DNA of 64,000 bases from Haematococcus lacustris (lineage: Eukaryota; Chlorophyta; Chlorophyceae; Chlamydomonadales; Haematococcaceae): assembly GCA_030144725.1 (NCBI GenBank), contig JASKMD010000029.1, positions 7,301,538 through 7,365,537 on the forward strand, given 5' to 3'. A program made the translations under genes and the position numbers. The notes beneath the pieces were generated by a model. That model was not told where the DNA came from, ran no database searches, and saw only the letters and a program-made list of their open reading frames with translations. Each line of letters begins with the position of its first letter. Positions within the stretch are counted from its first letter, which is position 1. Of the stretch, positions 31,097 through 41,657 are shown piece by piece.

Positions 31097-32052
31097 GGTC
31101 ACCCCCGCCATTGGCTGCACCCCCATGGCTCAAGAGATAACATCTAACTCATTTTTGCACGGATGAGGTCGCCGATTGGTGCGATGAGCTGCTGATGGTC
31201 TAACTAGAGTGCAGCCAGCCCCAGCGGTTTGCCGGGTGGCTGGCCCCCAACACGCGACGTGTTCTGGCGCCACGCAGACACTCTTAGCGACCTCTAGAGG
31301 CAGCCTGGACCCAGCGCGGCGTGAATGGCGCATCCAAACTAATTTTCAAACCAGCATGCAACAGCGCTAAAAAATGCGGGCTTCAACACGGGTTCAGTCC
31401 ACATGTGACAGCAACTTCAATTTGTTCAATACATTAGTGCCTGTGGTTCCTGTGCAGCCAAACCCGACTAATAGAAGTAAAAATGATGCAGAAACTGAGC
31501 TGATATGAGTATCACCCCCCCCCAGATGAAACGGCCCACACATCAAGACAACGCGTTTCTGTCTAATAGACACGTTAGGAACCCACACAAGGAGCCGCAC
31601 AGAACTGTCAGTTCATCATTTGACGTCCTGGTTGGACAGTTATGGCGGCCGGAAAAGTGCCCATTTCGAAAACACGAGTTGCACGCTGTTCGGGTGCAGG
31701 GACAGGCCACACGCCATACAAACACCCTCAAACATGTCATCAGCACTAGCACTAGCACTAGAACACATGTCAGGGGGGGTACTGCGCCCGACCAAAAATT
31801 CAAAAACTTGAAAAGTTGGGCCGCTGAGCGCGATAGCTGTTCGCTGAGCACAGACCCACTAAGCAGGCCATTCCCGGCACAACGCGACCACGATTCTCAA
31901 CACCCCCGCCCGCCCCGGCACAGATGCACATCAGCCCGAGCAGCCCGCTAGCTTCGCTTTGATGAGCTGCACCGCCCTGCACAAAAATCGTTGTAAAACT
32001 CTTAAAGACCGGTCGGAGTTTATCAGGGGTGCAGCCAATGGCGGGGGTGACC
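31097..32052. mobile_element. 956-bp element with 27-bp inverted ends and TGTA target duplication
   Basis: The left end starts GGTCACCCCCGCCATTGG and its reverse complement closes the element at 32026-32052, for 27 matching bases. TGTA flanks both sides (31093-31096 and 32053-32056). Removing the insert restores the type A sequence GATTGTAGTAGCTG seen intact in other copies. No transposase frame is visible inside, so it is non-autonomous. The superfamily cannot be assigned from a 4-bp duplication alone. Confidence 0.85.
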
Positions 32053-32118
32053 TGTAGTAGCTGAGTGAGATTACCCACAGTCAAGCATGTTGTTCCTTGT
32101 TGAATGAGTATTGTTTGA

Positions 32119-32504
32119 CTGCTTCTCCCCATGCTAGTCGCTCTGTTCTGCTCAGTATAGGTTAATCCCCGTTGCAATGCGTGGATGCAATGCATGAAGA
32201 GCATGGAATGAGTACAATGCGCGTTCTTGGGCCCGAGCTGCTGCCATCCAGGTGTAGGGCTGGGGAGCGTGCACGAATGAGGTGACCTCGATGGCGTAAG
32301 ACCTGTGTTCTACACGGTAGTAGTAGTTGTTACACTGAGGAGGCAGGGCTTGGATGGATACAAGCCAACCTCCAAAGGTAGAAAGCCGAAGAGTTGAACT
32401 GAACGTAAAGCAAAAGAGGGAAACAAACTAGGAGAAGAGAACTCTGGGACCAAAGGAAAAGGAGCTTATAGAGAAGAGGTAAATACTGCGACACGTGCTT
32501 AGGG
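32119..32504. other. No gene seen
   Basis: Mixed sequence between the type A end and a minisatellite. No frame with recognisable content. Confidence 0.5.
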
Positions 32505-32962
32505 AGGCAGGAGGGTCAAAGGCTGAGCTTGAAGGGAGGGGCTGGAGGAGGTAGGGTGGCCAACGAGGGGTCCAGGTGGGTGAGGGGCTAAAGGAGGTAG
32601 CAGGGGGAGGGTCAAAGGCTGAGCTTGAAGGAGGGGCTGGAGGAGGTAGGGTGACCAACGAGGGGTCCAGGTGGGTGAGGGGCTAAGGGAGGTAGGAGGG
32701 GGAGGGTCAAAGGCTGAGCTTGAAGGAGGGGCGGGAGGAGGTAGGGTGACCAACGAGGGGTTCAGGTGGGTGAGGGGCTAAGGGAGGTAGGAGGGGGAGG
32801 GTCAAAGGCTGAGCTTGAAGGAGGGGCGGGAGGAGGTAGGGTGACCAACGAGGGGTCCAGGTGGGTGAGGGGCTAAGGGAGGTAGGAGGGGGAGGGTCAA
32901 AGGCTGAGCTTGAAGGAGGGGCTGGGGGAGGTAGGGTGACCAACGAGGGTCCAGGTCGAAGA
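32505..32962. repeat. ~95-bp minisatellite, about five units
   Basis: Units spaced ~95 bp apart, each containing GGGTCAAAGGCTGAGCTTG (near 32513, 32608, 32704, 32799, 32894). Minus-strand frames across it (Ser/Phe/Asp/Pro repeats) are by-products. Confidence 0.85.
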
Positions 32963-33160
32963 TGAGGGTTAGGGTGGAGATGGGGGTGTATGTGGCAATG
33001 GGGGATGGGGAGTAGGTGAAGAGGCAAGTGCAGGTGAAGAAGGAGGTGGAGGTGAACAGGAGGTGAAGGTGAAGAAGGAGGTGGAGGTGTAGTGGAAGAT
33101 GGAGGTGGAGGTGGAGAAGGAGGTGAAGGTGAAGATGGAAGTGAAGAAAGGTGTTGGATG
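32963..33160. repeat. Purine-rich GAAGGAGGTG repeat
   Basis: Imperfect repeats of GGTGAAG/GAAGGAGGTGGAG following the minisatellite. Strong purine strand bias. Confidence 0.7.
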
Positions 33161-36100
33161 ACTGAGGAACGATGTGAGCAGGAGGAGGTGGTGGACATGG
33201 CTGCGCGATATGCCATATGTCCGCGTGGGCTGCTAGCAACACGGTCAAGGGGCAGTGGGTATGCCTTGCCTGCATGGTCTTGAAGGGTCCAACTCCCTGT
33301 AGGAGGCTGCATCCACCACCACCAGGCCAGGCCAGGCCTCCCCACCCTCGCCCCACCCCATGCCCCACCCTTGCGAACCCGGGCAGCCTCACTAACAGTG
33401 GTTGTGCAGTCTTAAGCGATGTATCACATGCACATGCGGCTTCTCTAGCCTCAGCGTTCCTTAGCCGCACCTAACAAATACTACATCACTCCCTCCTTTC
33501 TACTCCAGCCTCGTCAGGGGTGCTTCACTACCGGCACTTGGGGCACTTGTAGTTTGAATCCAGGACATGAAGAAGAAGAAGGAGCATGGCGACGCTATGT
33601 CGGGCGCTGGTGGGTACAATTCGTTTTGGCACTTGCTGCATTTGGACCCGGAAGACGCGAGTTCTACCTATAGCTACCGCCATCACCTAATAACACAAGC
33701 ACCCTACGTTAATGGCATTTCTTTGGAAGTGCGTCCTTGATGCGTTGCGATGATGTGCGACTAGTAAATGTGCCAGCAGCAAAGGTCCTAAGAAATGTCG
33801 AAAAACGACCGTGGTCATCCCGCCTTTCCCCCGGTAGAAAGCAACATAGGTGGAGCCCACCTCATCCTTACTCAATACGTGGACCTGCATGACAAAGTGG
33901 CGTGTGCGTCTCCTTCGGTGAGCTGCTGCACCTGCACAACAGGCAAACCCATGAGCCAGGCACGGGAGCAGGCAGTTAGCCTAAGTTGGTCTGAGCAGCA
34001 GAGCTGTGCCTGCATTGCAAAGCATGGGGCCTGGGCATGTCAAGCAAATGGGTGCGTTCTTTTCTCATGCGGCCAGGGCAGTGCCCATAGGCCAAGACAC
34101 CAGCACAGACCCAGCAGCCACCACCTGTCAGGGGATCTGGCTTGATCCTTCTCAGTGCACTACAATTGAGCAGTGCCTTGTTGCTGTCCCGACAGATCCG
34201 TCTGCCCAGGGCCTGGCCAGAGTCAGCAGGCTGGGCAGGTAGACAGGTATACTGGGTTTGCAGTGGGCTGGGCTTCTCCACTGCTGGCGCCCTGCGCTCC
34301 CTCTTATCGAAGGGTTCGCGAGCTGCTGGTGTTTGACCTGCCTGGCACCGCAGAGAGCGCTGCTCCTCAGCAAACAACCGCCACCACCCCTGTCTCCCGC
34401 TCAGCGCCTGAGCCTGAACAGAGCTGCCAGGAGAGCCACCACAGACCACACCACCTCTCGCCACAACACCCGGGTGAAGCACTTGACCCAGCGCATTGAG
34501 GTGAGCGCAGCTCCCCCTGCATGCCTGGCCCCCCTCCCCACCCCCCTCCCAAGCTGCGAAGTTGCCAAGCCCCAGCACCTGCTGAGCAGCCATGCTGGAA
34601 GTTGGTCCTGAAGGACAGTTTGTGATCTGTGCTGCTATATGGAGCTGTATCCCATGTCGTGCTGGCGTAGCGCTCATGCTGGCGTAGCGCTCATTTCCTG
34701 GATCATGTCTGCTGCCTGTATGTCTCCCTGAAAGGCCTCACCAGCCCTTGGGGAATAGAGCCCTCACCCTAGCAGCTTTGCCACTGTGTGCTGTGCAGTC
34801 CATGTTCTCTGCCACCGAGCGGCGCCACCCGCCATCCCCGCACGCCACCCACCGTGCTTCCTCCGCCCACTCTCCTGCCAGGCCTAGCCTCCACGAATCC
34901 TTCATCCAGCCATGGGCGGAGGGCCATGGCTACAGGCGAGCAAGGCAGAGCAGGCCCTAAGCAGCGCAGAGTCATCACATTGGCTGTCCCTGCATGTCAT
35001 GCACAACCGCCATGCCATGCATGCCTGCCATGCCATGCACTACCGACTCGCCTGCCATGGTGCCCCCTGTATTAGGGGAGGATAAGACCTGGCTCTCCCT
35101 CTTGCCTTAGCACCCATCCATGGCCAGTCTTGTAGTGTATTGAGTAGCGCAGTCTTTTCCCTGCCTCTTGACACACACCTGCCGCCAGCACCTGACCCAT
35201 TAGGCATGTTCATGGGCTCTTGGCAGTTGACTACTGTGAGGGCGCAGCCACACCCTGTGGTGCCTGACATGTTGACAATTGAGCGCAGCAACTTAACTCA
35301 CGAGCTGCATGACATGGAAAGACTCCCTTGGTGCCTACGCAGTGCATTGTATGATGCCATACAGGGCACAATGTGTTATGCTGTACACTGCGTGTACTGC
35401 TATATAATGATGAAGATGACTGCATGTACTGCCTCTCATCCTTGCCCTGCTGTTTTCTGGCCTCATGTGCGCCAACTGCCAGAACACTGTACCGATGCAC
35501 GCACACACCGCTACCGGGCCACATGTACGCTGTTTACAACGGATCAGCACCATAAGCACCGGCACTGGGGAGCAAAACGGTATGCACACCTACACCATGC
35601 ATCGACGCTACTGTCATGTGATGTCTGGCGGTGCGCAGTACGGTGCTGGTGGAGGGCCGGCCGATGACTGCACCGGAGTACGGCCGAGCGCGGCGCCCGC
35701 ACCAGCCAGATACTTACCAAGGCTGGAGTGTGACCAACAGCCTGCGTCACACGTTCCGTGCGGATGACTTCCCGCTCACTCGAGGGTGCGTTGGCTGCGG
35801 ACAGACCAGGGTTCGACAGTTGGTGATACCTGATCTAAGGGCGCCCTTAACCAATGTCAGGTTAAACTACGGGGACCCTATACACTGATTGTACCCCCCA
35901 GATTTTTTGCCGGCCTGCGGCCGGCTTGGATAGGGCATGTTAGCATACAGCATCTAACACGATGTCCTCCGTGACACCACCTGCCTGTGAGGCAAACAAG
36001 GCCTCAGCCACTGCATCACTTAACCTTTCCCCCATACAGATTCACTAACTCTTCCCCCCATAGAGAATCTACCTCCTCCATGTCCCCTTCTTGGTCTATG

Positions 36101-36287
36101 GCACAATGGCACAATAGCATTCTAGGTCTATGGCACAATGGCGCAAGGAGCATGACCTGGGCTCAGTGCATCACCTCAGTGCAGCCACACAGTGCAGTCC
36201 ATCACCTGCACCCATGCTAATTGCAATGTGACACGATTGGCCTGGACACCCTCTACATCTCACGCTTGAACAAAGTTAGCTGCTGGA
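33161..36287. other. Low-information region, no gene supported; scattered repeat fragments
   Basis: Several short open frames (for example minus 33890-33687, minus 34677-33976, plus 35140-35667) give no recognisable motif. A short match to the type C 5' region (GTTGACAATTGAGCGCAGCA) occurs near 35,273. Near 35,910 the palindrome GCCGGCCTGCGGCCGGC can form a 7-bp stem. Confidence 0.5.
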
Positions 36288-36432
36288 CTAATCGACCCAC
36301 ACCATCCCTCCACCCTTAACAACTGCTGCCTTCAACTTGCATTGCAACAGTGTTTGACCAGCTCTTGCAGCTCTTGCTGGCCATAAGCAACCAACTCTGC
36401 AGCAACCATGCCAACATAGGAGCATGGCACAG

Positions 36433-36464
<32 letters not shown>

Positions 36465-36803
36465 CACAATAAGCTGGGACTTACTCTTATTAAGACAGAA
36501 ACACCGTTGACAGCCCATGCACCAGCACTGAGAAGCAAGCATGTGGGGGTCAAGAGCATCACTCTGGAAGATCTTGCTTAACTGCTCAAGTGGTTGCATC
36601 ATGTCATGTAACAAATGCACACCAGCAAGGGTGCGGAACATCTGCAGCCTAGTCAACAAGCTCCTGCCCACTGCCCACCCAGGATGAAGGTTGAGGAAGC
36701 GGAGGAGAGTGTGGTAGTTGGCTACAAGCACACTGACACATTGCACCCTGCCAAACCACCTAGTGCAAATGAAGGTGGGGAAGTTCACCAGTGTGACACC
36801 CAC
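36288..36803 (-). pseudogene. Possible hAT-like transposase fragment
   Basis: The minus-strand frame contains TRWFGRVQCVSVLVANYHTL followed by LAGVHLLHDMMQPLEQLSKIFQSDALDP. This resembles the arrangement in hAT-type or KIAA1586/ZNF862-like proteins, where an 'RW' motif is followed by a helical 'LSxxFQ' segment. The frame is then disrupted by a (CAGG)n tract at about 36,430-36,465 and has no visible catalytic or zinc-finger part. The assignment rests on pattern memory and is tentative. Confidence 0.35.
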
Positions 36804-38035
36804 CAGTGTGACACCCGATGGCTTGGCAAAAGTTTCCCACCTGCCCTGCCACTTGGGGGACTAGGCAATATCAAGCTGCTGCATCAGGGGGCTGAAGAGG
36901 CTGGGCTGGAAGGTGGGCGCACGGGCTGACATGGCCAGTTTCGTCGGGAAAGGCGGGATTGCGGGTTGCGTGGTGTGCGCGATTCAAGAAGTAAGCCCAT
37001 GTCAACGCGTCTACATGTCAACGTCGGAGATGTCAACAATGCAATAGGACCCACCAAGCGCGATTTGAACCGTCATCTGTCGTTGGTCCGATGGAGTCTG
37101 CCTTACTCTCTTGCCTTTTCCATTGTTGATAACGCAGCCGTCAGTTAGGCTTGTGTTATGGCAGAAATGTACGGGCGGAACCAAGGATAACAGGCGCCCG
37201 TAGATAGCCCGTGAACTTCCCCCCGTAACCAAATTTTTGAAAATCACGGGCCCCCGTACTGGGCCTTCGGCCCAGTTACGGGGGCCCTGGCCAAAATGGG
37301 TCAAAAGTACGGGCCCCGTACGGGGGGTCGAACCCTGGGACAGACTAGTCCCGGGCAGGAAGCATAGGGTGGGCAGCGGGCCGGGCAGGTCGGGTTGGGT
37401 GCGGGCTGCAGGCTGGGCAGGCAAGGTGCTGGCAAAGCCCTGGGTAGGCTGCCTCTGAGTCACACCAAGGTATTAAAGGTTACACTGTGCCACCTAGGCT
37501 GCTGAGCTGAGACAGTGTGCTGAGCCCAGGCCGCCAGCACAGCCTGCTCTATGCAGTGAGCTGCCTACCCGGCAGCCCTGGTGTAGCCACCTGCAAGGGG
37601 AGAGCTTGGCAGCGGTGCCCCGAGCCTGGCCAGCCTGGCAGGCGTAGTGGGTTGGTCAGGTGGAGGGGTGTGGTGGTGCTGGCAGGGGTTGGGGCTTGAG
37701 GGTGCTGGCTGTGAGCTGGGAGGCCACTGCCTGAGTGGCTCCAGGCTGGGTGCAGCAGCCTGCGCAGCATCAGCCGTGCTTTGTGCACCCAGTCTGCTGA
37801 CATAGGCTGTCTGCAGTCCAGCTGCTGCTCGTGAGGCAGAAGGCTGTGGAGTGCATAGTTGACCTGGCGGGTGTGGCACTGACCCTAGTGGGGCCACTGC
37901 CTGCCTGGCCCACTAGACTTGCTCACATCCCTCCACCAGGCCTCTGGCACCGCCATTTCACCCTGCTGTCCCTGCATGCTGATGCCAGCATCACCCAGCT
38001 ATTACAGCATTACGCCTGGATGACACAGCACAGTT
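36804..38035. other. No gene supported; contains a GC-rich hairpin region
   Basis: Short frames only. From 37,165 to 37,340 the motif CCCGTA/TACGGG is repeated in both orientations, including one near-perfect long hairpin listed separately. Confidence 0.5.
37248..37287. repeat. Long perfect-looking hairpin (about 18-bp stem, TTC loop)
   Basis: GGGCCCCCGTACTGGGCC pairs with GGCCCAGTTACGGGGGCCC around a TTC centre with a single mismatch. It is flanked by further CCCGTA/TACGGG inverted motifs. It could be the end of a foldback element or a terminator-like structure; nothing distinguishes these. Confidence 0.7.
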
Positions 38036-38225
38036 GTTTCCCCTACTATTACTACAGGGCAGGGGCTGTGTTATCTGTAATCCGAACTGTTTGCATGCAG
38101 CAAGCATCCGGTACCAATACGTGATTCACTACCCCAACCCACTTGCGAAGGCCGGGCAATCTATGTTGGCATGAACACATGCTCTGATGTAAGCAACAGC
38201 TTCAGCATTGGCTTGTGCACACATA

Positions 38226-39394
38226 CTACTGTGCTACAGGCTGCTGGGCTAGGGCCTTGGGGGCTTGCTCTCGCAGCTTCTTGAAGCCCAATGCGGGGTA
38301 CTCCTTGCCCTGGGCAGGAAGCCTTCCTCGCTGTTGCCACCTGCACAGCTCCAGTGGGCGCCACTTGCTCTCCCCAGCCCGCTGGAGGTTGAGGGCTGCG
38401 TTGCAGTCCCTGTCCACCCATTTGCCAAGGTTCCCAGGGGTGGCCTGGGCCAGCCAAGGGCACCACATGAGCCCCCGCACTGGCGCCTCAAACCGCTGGC
38501 TCCAGGCTGACCGCAACAAGCGGTCCTGCACCTGGCCAGGCTTGGGCTTCCAGCCTTCAGGCCTGGTGGGCTTGCTGCTGTCCAGGTCCTCCTCACAGGG
38601 CTGGGGGCTGTTCAAGATTGAGCTGACCCTGCAGGTTCTGCTGGTGTGCGGGGCCCCGCATAACTTGCTTCCAGCCTGACTGCTGGCTGGGTGTGGCGAA
38701 CTCCTCAGTCCAGTCCTGGACGTTGTGGGCTGCCAGCGGGTCCAGGATGTGGAGGGGTTGGGGAGGGACTGGGACAGGGGGGAGGGGGCGCCGGCTGTCC
38801 AGCCTGCTGCTGCTGCGCTCCTGCAGCTTAGGCTGCCAGGCAGGCTGGGCAGGGCCTGCTGCTGGACCTGCTGCAAGGCTTGCAGGGAGAGGGTCCAGGG
38901 GGGCTGCACCCTGGGCTGGAGGAGGCTGCACCGAGGGAGGGGGGGAGACAGGATGGAAGCCGGCGGTGGGAGGCCCCACCATACACTTGGCCAGCTGTAC
39001 CAGGACCGCGAGGCCCGCTAGCTTGCGTTTCTTGTGGCTATGGCCGACCATCAGCCTGAAGTGGGTTACGATCTTGTTCTTCAACTTGTTACGGCCCCTG
39101 CGAAGCAACACACACACCATCATTCCGGCACCGCTGTTCCGGCACTACCGCTGATTCGGATGCGGCTGCGGCTGCGGATGAAGCAACCCACCTTATGAAG
39201 CCCTTCAAGAAGCACTTGACGAACTGTATCCTCGACTTGGCCCGCTCCTCCAGTCTCTCCTTAAGCGCCCTCCCTTGTGGCGAGACGGGCCCTACCCAGC
39301 CGAGGTTGTCAGGCTTGCCCTTGGGCTTTGGCTTAGGCTGCTTGGGTTTGGGTTGTTTGGGCCCAGCCGCGCCCTTGCGCTTCTTGCCCTTCAT
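38226..39394 (-). pseudogene. Type B TnpB/Fanzor-like protein, internally deleted copy B1
   Basis: Exon 1 (39394-39192) starts MKGKKRKGAAGPKQPKPKQP, a Lys/Pro-rich nuclear-type start. Phase 2 splices to exon 2 at 39097 (GRNKLKNKIVTHFRLMVGHS), followed by AKCMVGPPTAGF, the counterpart of the 'GxPTPGFP' block of types A and C, and a Pro-rich linker. The RuvC-I and II region is deleted: a broken remnant (GPAHQQNLQGQLNLEQPPAL) ends at a stop at 38593. The C-terminal part with SAWSQRFEAPVRGLMWCPW, WVDRDCNAALNLQRAGES and GKEYPALGFKKL lies in another frame and stops at 38226. It is therefore a dead derivative. Confidence 0.7.
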
Positions 39395-39525
39395 CGCGCT
39401 CTGTAGAATATGGTAATTCGCGACACCATCCACGACCATTCTTACATTAGCAACAGTTACATTGGCGACAGTTACATTGACAACAGACTTTTTCTGGGGA
39501 AGTCACTGGGGAGTACATGATCACA

Positions 39526-39555
39526 GCGCGCCCTGTTCCTCTTAACAGGGCGCGC
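39526..39555. repeat. 12-bp-stem hairpin at the 5' end of copy B1
   Basis: GCGCGCCCTGTT and AACAGGGCGCGC pair around CCTCTT, immediately outside the GCGCTGTGATCATG block shared by type B copies. Confidence 0.8.
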
Positions 39556-39556
39556 C

Positions 39557-39795
39557 TGGTATGGATGACATAGCAAGTCACTGCTGACTATGCTTTCGCC
39601 TCCAACCCATCACCTCCCAGTCCTGCTGTCGTCCCCCCACCCTCCAAACCCCCCACCCCCCACCCGGCCCCACCCCACTCCAAGGTGCACACACGTGAGC
39701 AGGCAGGCAGCTAGGGTTTTGTGAGCAGCTTGCCACTGTGCAAGCAGAGCATAGCATGGGGGCCTGGTCACATCAAGCAAACATCAAGTCACCAA
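39557..39795. other. No gene seen
   Basis: Poly-C-rich spacer (CCCCCCACCC runs) between element ends. Confidence 0.5.
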
Positions 39796-39898
39796 GTCAT
39801 CAAGGGTGCGACCGAGGATGCTACAACTTGACTGTAGTAGCTGAGTGAGATCACCCATAGTCAAGCATGTTGTTCCTTGTTGAATGAGTTTTGTTTGA
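39796..39898 (+). mobile_element. 3'-end-only copy of type A
   Basis: Only the last ~103 bp of a type A element, from GTCATCAAGGGTGCGACC to TTTTGTTTGA, again followed by CTG. It is severely 5'-truncated. Confidence 0.8.
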
Positions 39899-40723
39899 CT
39901 GCATACTTCAGGCAGCCAGCATTCTGAGTGCCCCACCAGGGCAGCCCCTTAAGGCCAGGCCACCAGCACAGCTACAACAGCTACCATGTGCAAAGACCGT
40001 CAGGTTGCACTCTGATCAGCACACCGCAATTGATGCTGCCACCCATCAGCCAGTGCTTGCGCCCAGCCACCGCACTGGCTACTTCATCGCCCTCACTAGG
40101 AATGCCAGGCGTGTTGGATTGGGTTTGCGCAGCCTCATGATGGTCATAATATGTGGAGGTGCTGATGTGGCATTTGCCCTGTCAATTGTGGGTGGTTTGC
40201 TCAAGGGTGTGCACCCTAGCTTCGCCCACACTCCTCATCTTTCCCACACCATGTGGCAGCCACTTGGCTCACACACCTTGTTCACCTCCTCTACTGGGTG
40301 CTGGGTCCAGCCTGACTGGCAGGGCTGCAAGGGCTTCATAGTCTTGCCATCCCCCCAGTCAAGGCTGGGTCCACGCCTATGGTCCACGCCCATGAAGGCC
40401 CTAGTGAGGGCCAAGGTGCTGATTCAAGGCTGGGTGCAGCAGCCACTGGTCCTCCTGGCCTGGGCTGGCAGCTGCTATGCACAGCAGAGCGGACCTGGGT
40501 GGTGGTGGTGAGGGATCCTGATGAACAGTTACACCGCACTCCTACGCAAGCACAGGCTCAGCTAATACTTACTGTTCACTTTGCAATCTAAAGAAAAACA
40601 GGTTTACTCGGCATGTTCAACAGTGCGTCAACCGTTGCTCCCTGTCAGACATGTGCACACACATTACCTGCTTAGTGATTGGGTGCTGCTGTCGCAGGCT
40701 TCCTCTCCGCCCAGTAGCCGCAG
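39899..40723. other. Spacer with an inverted piece of the type C 5' region
   Basis: Bases ~40,297-40,436 are about 97% identical to the reverse complement of ~59,871-60,010, which lies in the type C 5' region. The rest shows only weak frames (for example 39891-40511). Confidence 0.65.
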
Positions 40724-40896
40724 ATTATGACGTGTACAAGAAAGCCATCATGGGTGACATTGTTGCTCGGCGTATGTACAAGGCTGTCGATCTGCGCAAG
40801 CTCTTCCAGAAGTACCTGAGGGGCGCCCCTTTGCATGAAAAACAGGTTGTGGAGCATGTGGTGGCCGACATTAAGACGGAGCTACAAGTCAGCTGA
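40724..40896 (+). CDS. Last exon of an unrecognised gene (KAIMGDIVARRMYK ... IKTELQVS)
   Basis: After a good acceptor (GTAGCCGCAG) an exon codes YDVYKKAIMGDIVARRMYKA, then DLRKLFQKYLRGAP and VVADIKTELQVS before TGA. The amphipathic helical pattern and lack of low complexity make it look like real coding sequence, unlike its surroundings. I could not find upstream exons and do not recognise the family. It may be a captured exon carried with mobile DNA. Confidence 0.4.
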
Positions 40897-41068
40897 AGAC
40901 AGGCTGTGTGTTGGAATTTCTGATGAGTTTATGGTTGCGATTTAGGCGGCGGCTACACAACATGTGTGTTCCCAACATGGGAGCGGAAATGTACATGCCC
41001 ACCTACTCGGACTACTCAGACACCTACTCAGACACTCTCTGGACACTCTCTCTTGGACATTCTGACAG

Positions 41069-41448
41069 AACAGTTGTTCCCCTACTATTACTACAGGGCA
41101 GGGGCTGTGTTATCTGTAATCCGAACTGTTTGCATGCAGCAAGCATCCGGTACCACTACGTGACTCACTACCCCAACCCGCTTGCGAAGGCCGGGCAATC
41201 TATGTTGGCATGAAACACACGCTCTGATGTAAGCAACAGCTTCAGCATTGCCTTGCGCACACATACTACTGTGCTACAGGCTGCTGGGCTAGGGCCTTGG
41301 GGGCTTGCTCTCGCAGCTTCTTGAAGCCCAATGCGGGGTACTCCTTGCCCTGGGCAGGAAGCCTTCCTCGCTGTTGCCACCTGCACATTGACAACATACT
41401 TTTCTGGGGAAGTCACGAACTTGAACCATGCTAAACAGCAGCAGCAGC
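41069..41448 (-). mobile_element. Type B deletion derivative B3 (380 bp) with 13-bp target duplication
   Basis: The exact direct repeat GACATTCTGACAG flanks the element (41056-41068 and 41449-41461). It keeps only ~50 bp of the type B 5' block, the last codons of the protein (read VATARKASCPGQGVPRIGLQ in a shadow frame), and the full 3' region. It is MITE-like in size but carries no terminal inverted repeats. Confidence 0.85.
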
Positions 41449-41634
41449 GACATTCTGACAGCAGGAACAGCTGCACGTTAGGGGCTCGGTGGCAGGCTTG
41501 GTGTTGCATGGTGCTGCATGAGCTGAGTCAGCTGCGCTTGCAGGAGCTTTTGGAGCGTTCTGGAGGTTGCTGATCCCGGCAGCTGGAGACTTATGAGTTT
41601 TCAAGGTTCAGGCGTGGTTGGCGCTGTAATAATA

Positions 41635-41657
41635 TATATATATATATATATATATAT
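41635..41657. repeat. (TA)n microsatellite at the 5' border of copy A2
   Basis: About 12 TA dinucleotides lead directly into TATGTAATGGACC, the conserved type A 5' border also seen at 61.66 kb. Confidence 0.9.

Larger units (their letters stand above)
28505..32118 (+). mobile_element. Type A Fanzor-like element copy A1, interrupted by other insertions
   Basis: The 5' end shares the CACTTCCGCCCCACTC block with copies at 41.66 and 61.68 kb. The 3' end TTGTTTGA at 32118 is the shared type A terminus, followed by CTG. Between the stop codon (30754) and this end lie an unexplained ~180-bp stretch (about 30,890-31,070) and a 956-bp inverted-repeat element (31097-32052) that splits the conserved 3' region. 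The protein gene inside is broken, so the copy is a fossil. Confidence 0.75.
38036..39556 (-). mobile_element. Type B Fanzor-like element copy B1
   Basis: Element orientation is minus. The 5' end near 39,556 has a GCGCGCCCTGTT hairpin, then the shared block with repeated AATGTAACTGT(C/T)GCC. The 3' end matches the copies ending at 59,174 and 41,069 (TAGTAATAGTAGGGGAA(A)CAACTG). Flanks contain a degenerate duplication (TGTCATCCA on both sides), consistent with an old insertion. Confidence 0.7.
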
